Assembly: GCF_000340435.2 (NCBI RefSeq)
Contig: NZ_CP011883.2
Span: 2,960,687 to 3,024,686, forward strand
From: Mycobacterium haemophilum DSM 44634
GTDB taxonomy: Bacteria > Actinomycetota > Actinomycetes > Mycobacteriales > Mycobacteriaceae
DNA length: 64,000 nucleotides
Direction: 5' to 3'
Shown here: positions 33,198 to 40,801 of the stretch, in pieces
Numbering within the stretch: position 1 is the stretch's first letter
Layout of the letters: each line of letters opens with the position of its first letter
The notes under the pieces: generated by a model
What the model was told of the DNA's origin: nothing
The model's input: the letters and a program-made list of their open reading frames with translations, nothing else
Databases searched by the model: none
Program-made: the position numbers and the translations under genes

Positions 33198-33338
33198 CCA
33201 CGCGGCTGCCATCACCTCGGGATCTGCCAGATCGGTGAACACCTCACTGAACCGGTCGAAATCAGCAGCAGACACCGGCACCCGGCCAGCGTTGGTCTGC
33301 TCGGCCAGCCTCCGGCGCAAAAGCTCGTTGCGAGTCAC
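33198..33338 (-). pseudogene. VapB-type antitoxin, C-terminal remnant
   Basis: 47 codons match the second half of a ribbon-helix-helix VapB antitoxin: RNELLRRRLAEQ, then SAADFDRFSEVFTDLADPEVMAAAW, the C-terminal part that wraps VapC. The N-terminal beta strand and DNA-binding region are absent upstream, where a GTG (33336-33338) happens to open the frame. With the adjacent vapC fragment this is a deleted toxin-antitoxin pair. Confidence 0.65.
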
Positions 33339-33415
33339 CCCCTCGCGTGCCTCTCATCGACCTCCCATCCGTCCCACCGCGTCACCCTGTCGTACGGATT
33401 CGGGGCGGCGACACC

Positions 33416-34153
33416 CTACTTGCTCACGACAACCATGTCGCTTAGCTGCAACGAGACCAGGGTGGGGAACGGCAACGGGCGATTACCGGGACCGATCGGG
33501 TGAACCCACCGACGGGTCGCGAAAACGAGTCCGCCGGCCTGCACGTGGTCGGCGCAATAATGAGCCGCCCTCGCCCAGCGGCCAACCACTAGTGCGACGT
33601 AGTCGTGGCGACGCAGGTGACCACTGGCATCGAAGTAGTAGCTCTGACGCCGCGAGTGGGTGTCGATGTCCGGTGGGAAGCTGACGTTTAGCCGTCGCCA
33701 TGTCTCTGCCCCTTCCTTCCACGCCTGCCCCTCATCAACCTGCACGCCCTCGCGCATCAGCAGGTAGGGCACCGTAAGGTAGCCCCACATGGCATAGCCG
33801 GCGAAGTAGACGGAATCCATTGCGTCCCAACGAATGTTTCGACGCAGGCCCGAGCGGCCGAAGAACGCTAAACGTGGGCGCGTGCGCGAACTGATGACGT
33901 CGCCTTCGCGATTCTCGATTCGTACCATCCCGCGCTCGAAGACCCCACGCTGCCCGTCATACGGGAACGGGTCTATTACCGTGCGGGGCTGCTGGACATC
34001 GACGGTGATGCGGTAGTCGGAGAACCGGTTACCAGGCACGCGCGTCCGAACCAGCAGACCGCCCGTGCGCACACGCGCATGAATGGCTCTGGCCCTCTGC
34101 CACCGGTCCAAACCCCCATGGGCTTCCATCACCTGATCCAGCAATTTGCTCAA
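33416..34153 (-). CDS. Conserved hypothetical protein
   Basis: 245 residues from TTG 34151-34153 (ATG 34127-34129 is a possible internal start, giving MEAHGGLDRW). No signal peptide and no clear catalytic motif. A beta-rich protein is suggested by alternating stretches such as NRFSDYRITVDVQQPRTVID, QSYYFDASGHLRRHDYVALVV and GGLVFATRRWVHPIG, which resemble lipid-binding LolA/LppX-like curved sheets; that is only a hint. Similar proteins are common in mycobacteria. It faces no partner gene and lies in an accessory stretch. Confidence 0.7.
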   Translation of the reverse strand: MSKLLDQVMEAHGGLDRWQRARAIHARVRTGGLLVRTRVPGNRFSDYRITVDVQQPRTVIDPFPYDGQRGVFERGMVRIENREGDVISSRTRPRLAFFGRSGLRRNIRWDAMDSVYFAGYAMWGYLTVPYLLMREGVQVDEGQAWKEGAETWRRLNVSFPPDIDTHSRRQSYYFDASGHLRRHDYVALVVGRWARAAHYCADHVQAGGLVFATRRWVHPIGPGNRPLPFPTLVSLQLSDMVVVSK

Positions 34154-34258
34154 AGTGCACGCTGCCTAGGTCGACGCTGATCGGCGTTCATCGGACTAAT
34201 GGAACACCATCTACGTAGGAAAAACGTCTCTGACGCGCGATGCTCGGGTGCGGCCACT

Positions 34259-35350
34259 TTAGAACTCGCGAAGAGCGGTTATTAGGGTTAGCAGCTCTGT
34301 GGTGTTCGCGTTGATTTCGTCGAACCCGCCAACGACGCCGGTTGCGTTGCCCAAGATGACATGTTGGAGACCGTTGTCGGCGTAGCCGCGGACTCTATCC
34401 GCGATTTCGGTGGCGTTGCCAATGAACATGAATTCCTCGACGAGTTCGAAGGGGATTGTCGGTGCGAGCGCACGAAGCTGTTTCGGATCGAGGTCGTGGT
34501 AGATCAGGTCCATCAGACCGCGGCATTGTGGTCCGCCAGGATGGGTCATTCCATATTTGGTCCAGGTCTCGGCGGAACACATGAGAGCACATAGCTTTCC
34601 GAGGGGATCGCGGTCCATCAGTTCGGCGACATAGTTGCGGGATTCGCCGATGATCAAGCCGATATGCAATGCACACTCTGGCATCGGCCGTCCGACCCGC
34701 TCGGCGTGCTCTGCAATTGTGCGGCGCTTGTCGCCGTAGCTCGAAGCGCTCATCGGCCAGGCTGGAATCCAGCCATCGCCATACTCGCCGGTCAGACGTA
34801 GCATCCGCGGTCCATGTCCGGCCACCCAAACCTTCGGGGAGCCGAGGTCGTCACGTTGCAGTGGCAGACCGATACGGCCGCGGGATTCCCCGGCCGGCAT
34901 GACACCGTGGTCGAGGAGCGCTCGCAGCTCGATCAGGAACGCTTCCAAATGTGCTACGGGAGTGGAGAAATCATAGCCGAAGGGCACAAGATTCTCGGCT
35001 TCCCCGGCACCGACTCCGAGGCAGAATCCGCCGCGGCAGAGCTGGTGCAGGGTCAATGTGGTCCTCACCACGTCAGGTGCGCACCGTCGGATCGCGTCGG
35101 TGACACAGACTCCCATCGGAAGACTTGATTCATGACCGATAGCAGCGATGCAGGCAAACGGGTCGTACCAGGCGTCAGAATCGGGTGATAGCGAAGCCAA
35201 AGCCATGTCAGGCCACAGGTCAGGGTGTGTCGTGCCTAGCAAATGGTCGGGCACCCAGAATGAGTCGACGTTGGCCTCTTCGGCGACGGTCAGCATCATG
35301 CGGTACGACTCGAAGGGGTGCATCGGCACCACGAGCAAGCCGACCTTCAC
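34259..35350 (-). CDS. LLM-class (F420-dependent type) oxidoreductase
   Basis: 363-residue luciferase-like monooxygenase fold. Visible: MKVGLLVVPMHPFESY start, DSFWVPDHLLG, GFCLGVGAGEAENLVPFGYDF, PKVWVAGHGPRMLRLTGEYGDGWIPAW and the C-terminal IGNATEIADRVRGYADNGLQHVILG. Members of this subgroup in mycobacteria usually use reduced F420; the substrate is unknown. The general outline resembles phthiodiolone ketoreductase, but no PDIM genes are near. In M. tuberculosis a PE_PGRS gene occupies this interval, so this gene is accessory. Confidence 0.82.
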   Translation of the reverse strand: MKVGLLVVPMHPFESYRMMLTVAEEANVDSFWVPDHLLGTTHPDLWPDMALASLSPDSDAWYDPFACIAAIGHESSLPMGVCVTDAIRRCAPDVVRTTLTLHQLCRGGFCLGVGAGEAENLVPFGYDFSTPVAHLEAFLIELRALLDHGVMPAGESRGRIGLPLQRDDLGSPKVWVAGHGPRMLRLTGEYGDGWIPAWPMSASSYGDKRRTIAEHAERVGRPMPECALHIGLIIGESRNYVAELMDRDPLGKLCALMCSAETWTKYGMTHPGGPQCRGLMDLIYHDLDPKQLRALAPTIPFELVEEFMFIGNATEIADRVRGYADNGLQHVILGNATGVVGGFDEINANTTELLTLITALREF

Positions 35351-35407
35351 AAATTCACCCCTGCTGATCTCGGGTTGCAGGTCCGAAACGAACTGCGGCG
35401 TGCGATC

Positions 35408-36346
35408 TCAATACAGCGCGTTGGCAAGGTTGCGCCGACCGACGATGACATCGGGATCGGCCGGATCGAAGAGTTCGAACAGCTCGATCAGCCGAGTACG
35501 TACCGAACTGCGCTCATCTCCAGATGTGCTGCGCACCAACGCGATCAGGCGCTCGAACGCCGCGGTCACATCTTGGTTGAGGATTTGCACGTCGGCGGCC
35601 GCTAACGCCGCCGCAATGTCGCCCGGCGCGGCATCAGCGACTGCGACCGCGTCGGGGCGTTGCGCGGTTACGCGCGTAAGGAAGTCGATCTGCCGGATCG
35701 CGGCCTTCGCTTCGACGCTGGCCGGATTGGCATCCAAGATCGCTTGATATGACCGCTTCGCGACGACGAAGTCGCCGGCCTCCAGTTGCTGGCGGGCTTG
35801 GGCAACCGCGGGATCCATTTCCGCAGAATCCTCGGAACCAGTGGGCCCTCTCAGCTTGCCGGCTGTCGCCGACAGCAACGAGTCCAGCCAGCGGCGCAGC
35901 TGATCGGCAGGCTGCACGCCCTGAAAGCTGGACAGCGGCTGCCCAGCAGCCAGCGCGACCACGGTCGGGACCGCATCAACACCAAAGATCTGCGCCACCC
36001 TGGGCGCCGCGTCGACGTTGACCGTCGCCAACGACCAGGTGCCGTCGTCGTCGGCCGCCAAGCCGGACAGTGTCTCAAGCAGCTTGACGCACGCATCACT
36101 GCGCGGTGACCACACCAGCACCACGACCGGTACTTCGTCGGACCGGACCAGCACTTCATCTTCGAAATTGGCCTCGGTGATCTCAGTGACCGAGGTGTTT
36201 TCGGAGCTACCCGCGCCGCGCGCCGCCGACGTTGCTCGGCTGGCGGGGTCACTTGCTGAAGTCTTCTGCTGAGCTCGCTGCTTGAGACCTGAAAGGTCTA
36301 CCGCACCGGCCGTGGCAGGCCCGATGGGGGATCGCGGACGCGTCAC
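35408..36346 (-). CDS. CnoX/YbbN-type thioredoxin-TPR co-chaperone, no CxxC
   Basis: 312 residues from GTG 36344-36346 (MTRPRSPIGPATAGAVDLSGLKQ). A thioredoxin fold (about 55-165) with cis-Pro region VDAVPTVVALAAGQ is followed by tetratricopeptide helices (DPAVAQARQQLEAGDFVVAKRSYQAIL) to the end (FDPADPDVIVGRRNLANALY). The usual WCxxC site is Trp79-Ser-Pro-Arg-Ser83, so it has no redox dithiol; a lone Cys86 follows. By family this is a holdase that guards proteins for chaperones under oxidant stress rather than a reductase. Corresponds to Rv1324. A Ser/Ala-rich linker (about 30-50) is longer than in M. tuberculosis. Confidence 0.85.
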   Translation of the reverse strand: MTRPRSPIGPATAGAVDLSGLKQRAQQKTSASDPASRATSAARGAGSSENTSVTEITEANFEDEVLVRSDEVPVVVLVWSPRSDACVKLLETLSGLAADDDGTWSLATVNVDAAPRVAQIFGVDAVPTVVALAAGQPLSSFQGVQPADQLRRWLDSLLSATAGKLRGPTGSEDSAEMDPAVAQARQQLEAGDFVVAKRSYQAILDANPASVEAKAAIRQIDFLTRVTAQRPDAVAVADAAPGDIAAALAAADVQILNQDVTAAFERLIALVRSTSGDERSSVRTRLIELFELFDPADPDVIVGRRNLANALY

Positions 36347-36396
36347 GTGGTCAAGTCTGTCACGTCCCATCGGGTACCGATCCACCCGGTGGCACG

Positions 36397-37578
36397 CTAA
36401 CCGGCCCGCAGAATCAGCGCGTCACCCTGGCCACCGGCGCCGCACAGGGCCGCAACACCGTAGCCCGAACCGCGACGCGCCAATTCCAGCGCGACATGCA
36501 ACGTGATTCTGGCTCCCGACATCCCGAGGGGGTGCCCCACAGCGATCGCGCCGCCGTTGACGTTGACGAGCTCGGGAGCGATGCCAAGTTCACGCGTGGA
36601 GGCCAACGCCACCGCCGCAAACGCCTCGTTGATCTCTACGACGTCGAGCTGGTCGGTGGAGATACCTTCGCGGTCGACTGCCTTCTTGATGGCGTTGGCC
36701 GGCTGGGACTGCAGCGTCGAATCTGGGCCGGCCACAACGCCGTGGGCACCGATCTCGGCCAGCCACGTCAGCCCCAGCTGCTGCGCCTTTTCTTTGTTCA
36801 TCACCACGACGGCGGCCGCACCATCGGAGATCTGCGACGCAGAGCCGGGGGTGATGGTGCCATCGCGGCGAAACGCCGGTTTCAGACCGGCCAACGACTC
36901 GGCCGTGGTGTTGGCGCGGATCCCCTCATCCTCGGTGAACTGCAGCGGATCACCTTTGCGCTGCGGAATGTTCACCGGCACCACTTCGTCGGCGAAGACG
37001 CCGTCCTTCCATGCCGCGGCCGCCTTTTGGTGCGACCGGGCAGCAAACTCGTCCTGTTCTTGGCGCGTGAATTTGTCGACATCGTTGCGCTGTTCGGTGA
37101 GCGCGCCCATCGGTTGATCGGTGAACACGTCGTGCAGGCCGTCGTAGGCCAGGTGGTCCAAAATCGTGACGTCGCCGTACTTGTAGCCCGACCGGCTGTC
37201 CATCAGCAGATGTGGTGCCTTCGTCATGGATTCTTGGCCGCCGGCCACCACCACATCGAATTCTCCGGCGCGAATGAGCTGGTCAGCGAGCGCGATGGCG
37301 TTAAGACCGGACAGGCACATCTTGTTGATCGTCAGCGCCGGAACATCCCAACCGATACCGGCCGCCACTGCCGCCTGCCGCGCCGGCATCTGACCGGCCC
37401 CCGCGGTCAACACCTGGCCCATGATCACGTACTGCACCGCCGACGGCGCTACGTTGGCCTTCTCCAGCGCGGCGGCAATGGCGATCGCACCCAGATCGCT
37501 GGCCGAAAAGTCCTTCAATGACCCCATCAACTTGCCGATGGGTGTCCGTGCCCCAGCAACGATCACCGATGTCGTCAT
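36397..37578 (-). CDS. fadA4: Acetyl-CoA acetyltransferase (thiolase) FadA4
   Basis: 393-residue thiolase. Acyl-carrying Cys88 in NKMCLSGLNA, His in GGAIAVGHPLGMSGAR and the second Cys in ALCGAGGQGDA are all present, along with NEAFAAVAL. It condenses or cleaves acetoacetyl-CoA. Start ATG 37576-37578 has AGGAGG 6 nt upstream; the longer frame is not needed. Divergent from the methylmalonyl-CoA epimerase gene with 93 bp between starts. Corresponds to Rv1323. Confidence 0.93.
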   Translation of the reverse strand: MTTSVIVAGARTPIGKLMGSLKDFSASDLGAIAIAAALEKANVAPSAVQYVIMGQVLTAGAGQMPARQAAVAAGIGWDVPALTINKMCLSGLNAIALADQLIRAGEFDVVVAGGQESMTKAPHLLMDSRSGYKYGDVTILDHLAYDGLHDVFTDQPMGALTEQRNDVDKFTRQEQDEFAARSHQKAAAAWKDGVFADEVVPVNIPQRKGDPLQFTEDEGIRANTTAESLAGLKPAFRRDGTITPGSASQISDGAAAVVVMNKEKAQQLGLTWLAEIGAHGVVAGPDSTLQSQPANAIKKAVDREGISTDQLDVVEINEAFAAVALASTRELGIAPELVNVNGGAIAVGHPLGMSGARITLHVALELARRGSGYGVAALCGAGGQGDALILRAG

Positions 37579-37671
37579 GACTACCTCCTGGGCCTGCTCC
37601 TGGGGCCCCTCTGCAGGCCGATTCGACCTGCCCGAGAAGCGCAATCTTTCCCGTCAGGTTACCGTTGTGTG

Positions 37672-38136
37672 ATGACGACCGATCAAGTCGACACCCGTCA
37701 GCTGCTGGCCACCGCGCAGGTGACAGCGATCGATCACGTCGGCATCGCGGTCGCCGACCTGGATGCAGCCATCGCCTGGTATCACGACCACCTGGGCATG
37801 ATCCTGGTCCACGAGGAAGTCAACAACGACCAGGGGATCCGCGAAGCCATGCTGTCGGCACGCGGCGCCCTGACCGGCACAGCACAGATTCAGTTGATGG
37901 CCCCGACCGACGAGTCGTCGCCGATCGCGAAGTTCTTGGATAAGCACGGACCGGGCATGCAGCAACTGGCTTGTCGGGTCAGCGATCTCGACAGCCTTAG
38001 CAAGCGACTCCGCGCACAGGGAGTCCGGCTGGTCTACGACGCACCCCGGCTGGGCACGGCGAACTCACGAATCAACTTCATCCACCCGAAGGATGCTGGC
38101 GGCGTTCTGATCGAGTTGGTCGAGCCGGCGTCCTAA
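37672..38136 (+). CDS. mce: Methylmalonyl-CoA epimerase
   Basis: 154-residue VOC-fold metalloenzyme that interconverts (2R)- and (2S)-methylmalonyl-CoA, linking propionyl-CoA from odd-chain fatty acids and cholesterol to succinyl-CoA. Two beta-alpha-beta-beta-beta repeats begin at IDHVGIAVADLDAAIAWY and MQQLACRVSDLDSLSKRL; metal His and Glu lie in DHVGIA and VLIELVEP. ATG 37672 is preferred over the adjacent GTG 37669. The stop overlaps the stop of the convergent Rv1322-like gene by 3 nt. Corresponds to Rv1322A. Confidence 0.9.
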   Translation: MTTDQVDTRQLLATAQVTAIDHVGIAVADLDAAIAWYHDHLGMILVHEEVNNDQGIREAMLSARGALTGTAQIQLMAPTDESSPIAKFLDKHGPGMQQLACRVSDLDSLSKRLRAQGVRLVYDAPRLGTANSRINFIHPKDAGGVLIELVEPAS

Positions 38137-38441
38137 GACCACCGTCGGGTCGGACCGCGGGTGCCGCGGTGAGCCCAACACGGGGTGTGCCAATGTCGCC
38201 GATCGTCGACTCCCGGCGAGCCTCCGGCTTGCCGTGAATCAGCAGGCCATACCACCACATGCGCAGTGCCAGAACGAATTTCGTGATCGCATCCAGGACA
38301 GCGATAGGTTTTGACGGCACCGGCCGCAGCGATCGGGAGCACTTCGTAGTCGTGGCCATCGGGCCCTGTTTCCACCCGGCACAGCACCGGTGATGGCGAT
38401 ATTGGTCGCTGCCCACGCGTCGATCTGCGGCGACGAGCCAT
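38133..38441 (-). CDS. Small Cys/His protein (Rv1322-like)
   Basis: 102 residues. A basic N-terminus (MARRRRSTRGQRP) is followed by a likely zinc-binding core: C-x2-C in YRCPGCDHEI and HWHTPCW about 40 residues later. Strongly like M. tuberculosis Rv1322 as I remember it. No ribosome site is obvious before ATG 38439-38441, and the gene follows nucS by 23 bp on the same strand, so it may be translated by coupling or from a leaderless message. Function unknown. Confidence 0.8.
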   Translation of the reverse strand: MARRRRSTRGQRPISPSPVLCRVETGPDGHDYEVLPIAAAGAVKTYRCPGCDHEIRSGTAHVVVWPADSRQAGGSPGVDDRRHWHTPCWAHRGTRGPTRRWS

Positions 38442-38464
38442 GGCGTCAGTCTAATCGGGAAACT

Positions 38465-39145
38465 TTAGAACAGCCGGTACTCATCGCTGTCCATGCCCCG
38501 CATCTTGTCGTAATCCAATGTTACGCAACGGATGCCGCGGTCAGTAGCCAAAGTGCGCGCCTGCGGCTTGATCTGTTGAGCGGCGAACACCCCCTTGACC
38601 GGCGCGAGAACGCTGTCCCGATTCAGCAACTCGAGGTAGCGGGTGAGCTGCTCGACGCCGTCAATTTCGCCACGCCGTTTGATTTCCACCGCGACCGATC
38701 CCCCCTGTTCATCGCGGCAGAGCAGGTCGACGGGCCCGATCGCGGTCATGTACTCACGACGGACCAGCGTGTATCCCTCGCCCAGCAGCCCGACATGCTC
38801 CGCAAGCAATGCCTGTAGGTGGGCTTCGACGCCGTCTTTGACCAGCCCGGGGTCCACGCCCAACTCGTGACTGGAGTCGTGCTCGACCTCCTCAACAGTA
38901 ATGCGCAATTGTTCGCCGGCCTTGTTTTCAACCACCCAGACCGGCGAGGCGCCAGCGACGTCTTCGGTCAACCAGCACGGCGGACTCATCCAGTTCAACG
39001 GCTTGTAGGCGCGGTCGTCGGCGTGCACACTGACCGACCCGTCCGCCTTAAACAGCAACAACCTGCGCGCCGACGGCAGGTGAGCGGTCAGCCGGCCAAG
39101 GTAGTCGACGGTGCACTGAGCAATCACTAGACGCACCCGACTCAC
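38465..39145 (-). CDS. nucS: Mismatch-specific endonuclease NucS/EndoMS
   Basis: 226 residues. Core enzyme of the MutS/MutL-independent mismatch repair of actinobacteria; it makes double-strand cuts at G-T, G-G and T-T mismatches. The RecB-like nuclease site is intact: Asp140 (GPVDLL), Glu154 and Lys156 (VEIKRR). The last residues (DEYRLF) fit the C-terminal sliding-clamp-binding tail. Start GTG 39143-39145 lies only 36 bp from the divergent HAMP cyclase start. Corresponds to Rv1321. Confidence 0.93.
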   Translation of the reverse strand: MSRVRLVIAQCTVDYLGRLTAHLPSARRLLLFKADGSVSVHADDRAYKPLNWMSPPCWLTEDVAGASPVWVVENKAGEQLRITVEEVEHDSSHELGVDPGLVKDGVEAHLQALLAEHVGLLGEGYTLVRREYMTAIGPVDLLCRDEQGGSVAVEIKRRGEIDGVEQLTRYLELLNRDSVLAPVKGVFAAQQIKPQARTLATDRGIRCVTLDYDKMRGMDSDEYRLF

Positions 39146-39181
39146 CTTAGAGCGTGACCAACAAATTAGGCTGGCGCCACC

Positions 39182-40801
39182 ATGTCAACCACCCGGGTCC
39201 CCACGAAGAGCATGGCACAACGCTTGGGCCGGGTGCTCGAGACGGTGACTCGTCAGAGCGGCCGGTTGGAAGAAGTCCCCGCGTATGGCTCCTGGCTGCT
39301 TGGCCGGGTGTCGGAAAGCCAACAACGTCGGCGGATACGCATCCAGATCATCTTGACCGTCCTGATAGCGGCCGTGAACCTGATCGGGATCGGCGTTGCC
39401 GTGCTCTTGGTCACGGTTGCCATCCCGGCACCAAGTGTGTTCACGGACGCGCCGGTGTGGCTCACCTTCGTGGTGATGCCGACCTACTTCGGGGTTGCCA
39501 TGGCCCTCGGCGCCTACATCGTTACCCGACGGACCGTACTGGCCCTGCGCTGGGCGATCGAGGAGCGCAAACCCAGCCACAACGACGAGCGCAACACGTT
39601 CCGGATACCGTGGCGAGTTGCGCGCGCCGACCTCATCCTGTGGGGAGTCGGCACGGTGCTGTTGACGACCCTCTATGGCCTGGCGAACACCATGTTCATC
39701 CCGCGCTTTCTGTTCGCAGTGAGCTTTTGCGGCGTGTTCGTCAGCACCAGCAGCTACCTGTTCACCGAGTTCGCGCTGCGCCCGATAGCCGCGCAGGCGC
39801 TCGAGGCCGGACCGCCGCCGCGGCGGTTCGCGCCGGGCATCATGGGCCGAACCATGATGGTGTGGCTGATCGGTTCGGGCGCGCCCGTCATCGGCGTCGG
39901 CCTGCTAGCGATCTTCGAAATATTGCAACGTAGTCTGACCCGGGTCCAGTTCGCGACGGGCGTGCTGATCGTGTCGACGGTAACATTGGCCTCCGGCTCC
40001 CTGCTGATGTGGATCCTGGCCTGGCTGACCGCGACCCCGGTGCGGGTCGTGCGTGCCGCACTCAAGCGCGTCGAGCAGGGAAATTTGCAGGGCAACCTGG
40101 TGGTATTCGACGGCACCGAACTCGGTGAGCTTCAGCGTGGGTTCAATTCCATGGTCGATGGACTGCGGGAGCGCGAACGCGTGCGCGATCTTTTCGGTCG
40201 ACATGTGGGGCGCGAAGTCGCCGCCGCCGCGGAACGCGAGCGACCGACGCTGGGCGGGGAAGAACGCCATGTCGCCGTCGTATTCCTCGATATCGTCGGC
40301 TCCACCCAGTTGGTGACTAGCCGGCCTGCGACCGAGGTGGTTGCCTTGCTCAACCGGTTTTTCGCGATCGTCGTCGAGGAAGTGGACCGCCACCATGGAC
40401 TGGTCAACAAATTCGAGGGTGACGCGTCGCTGGCAATCTTCGGGGCCCCGAATCACCTCGACCAACCCGAGGACGAAGCGCTGGCCACCGCCCGCACCAT
40501 CGCCGACCGCCTGGCCAATGAAATGCCTGAGTGCCAGGCCGGTATCGGCGTGGCGGCAGGCCAGGTCGTGGCCGGCAATGTCGGCGCCAAAGAACGATTC
40601 GAGTACACCGTGATCGGCGAGCCGGTCCACGAGGCAGCTCGATTGTGCGAGCTAGCCAAGTCACACCAGGGCCGGGTATTGGCGACGGCCACGGCGCTGC
40701 AAGGTGCAAGCGAAAACGAGTGCACCCATTGGCGTTTGGGCGAGACCGTGACGCTTCGCGGGCACGATCATCCCACCCAACTGGCGTCACTTGGCGGCTA
40801 G
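39182..40801 (+). CDS. Membrane HAMP-domain class III adenylate cyclase
   Basis: 539 residues: about six membrane segments (52-285), HAMP (about 283-335), cyclase (about 360-535). Metal Asp370 (FLDIVGST) and Asp414 (FEGDA), purine-contact Lys410 and Thr476, and Arg487 are seen; the transition-state Asn position is His483 (GEPVHEAARL). The Asn-to-His change is also known in the Rv1318c-1320c/Rv3645 group, whose members are active. M. tuberculosis has three tandem copies here; this genome has one. Divergent from nucS (36 bp) and convergent with the flavoprotein gene, sharing 4 nt at the stops. Confidence 0.9.
   Translation: MSTTRVPTKSMAQRLGRVLETVTRQSGRLEEVPAYGSWLLGRVSESQQRRRIRIQIILTVLIAAVNLIGIGVAVLLVTVAIPAPSVFTDAPVWLTFVVMPTYFGVAMALGAYIVTRRTVLALRWAIEERKPSHNDERNTFRIPWRVARADLILWGVGTVLLTTLYGLANTMFIPRFLFAVSFCGVFVSTSSYLFTEFALRPIAAQALEAGPPPRRFAPGIMGRTMMVWLIGSGAPVIGVGLLAIFEILQRSLTRVQFATGVLIVSTVTLASGSLLMWILAWLTATPVRVVRAALKRVEQGNLQGNLVVFDGTELGELQRGFNSMVDGLRERERVRDLFGRHVGREVAAAAERERPTLGGEERHVAVVFLDIVGSTQLVTSRPATEVVALLNRFFAIVVEEVDRHHGLVNKFEGDASLAIFGAPNHLDQPEDEALATARTIADRLANEMPECQAGIGVAAGQVVAGNVGAKERFEYTVIGEPVHEAARLCELAKSHQGRVLATATALQGASENECTHWRLGETVTLRGHDHPTQLASLGG

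Noticed and set aside
32966..33338. Working VapBC toxin-antitoxin pair
   Set aside because: Both genes lack their 5' halves, including the antitoxin DNA-binding part and the first PIN Asp.
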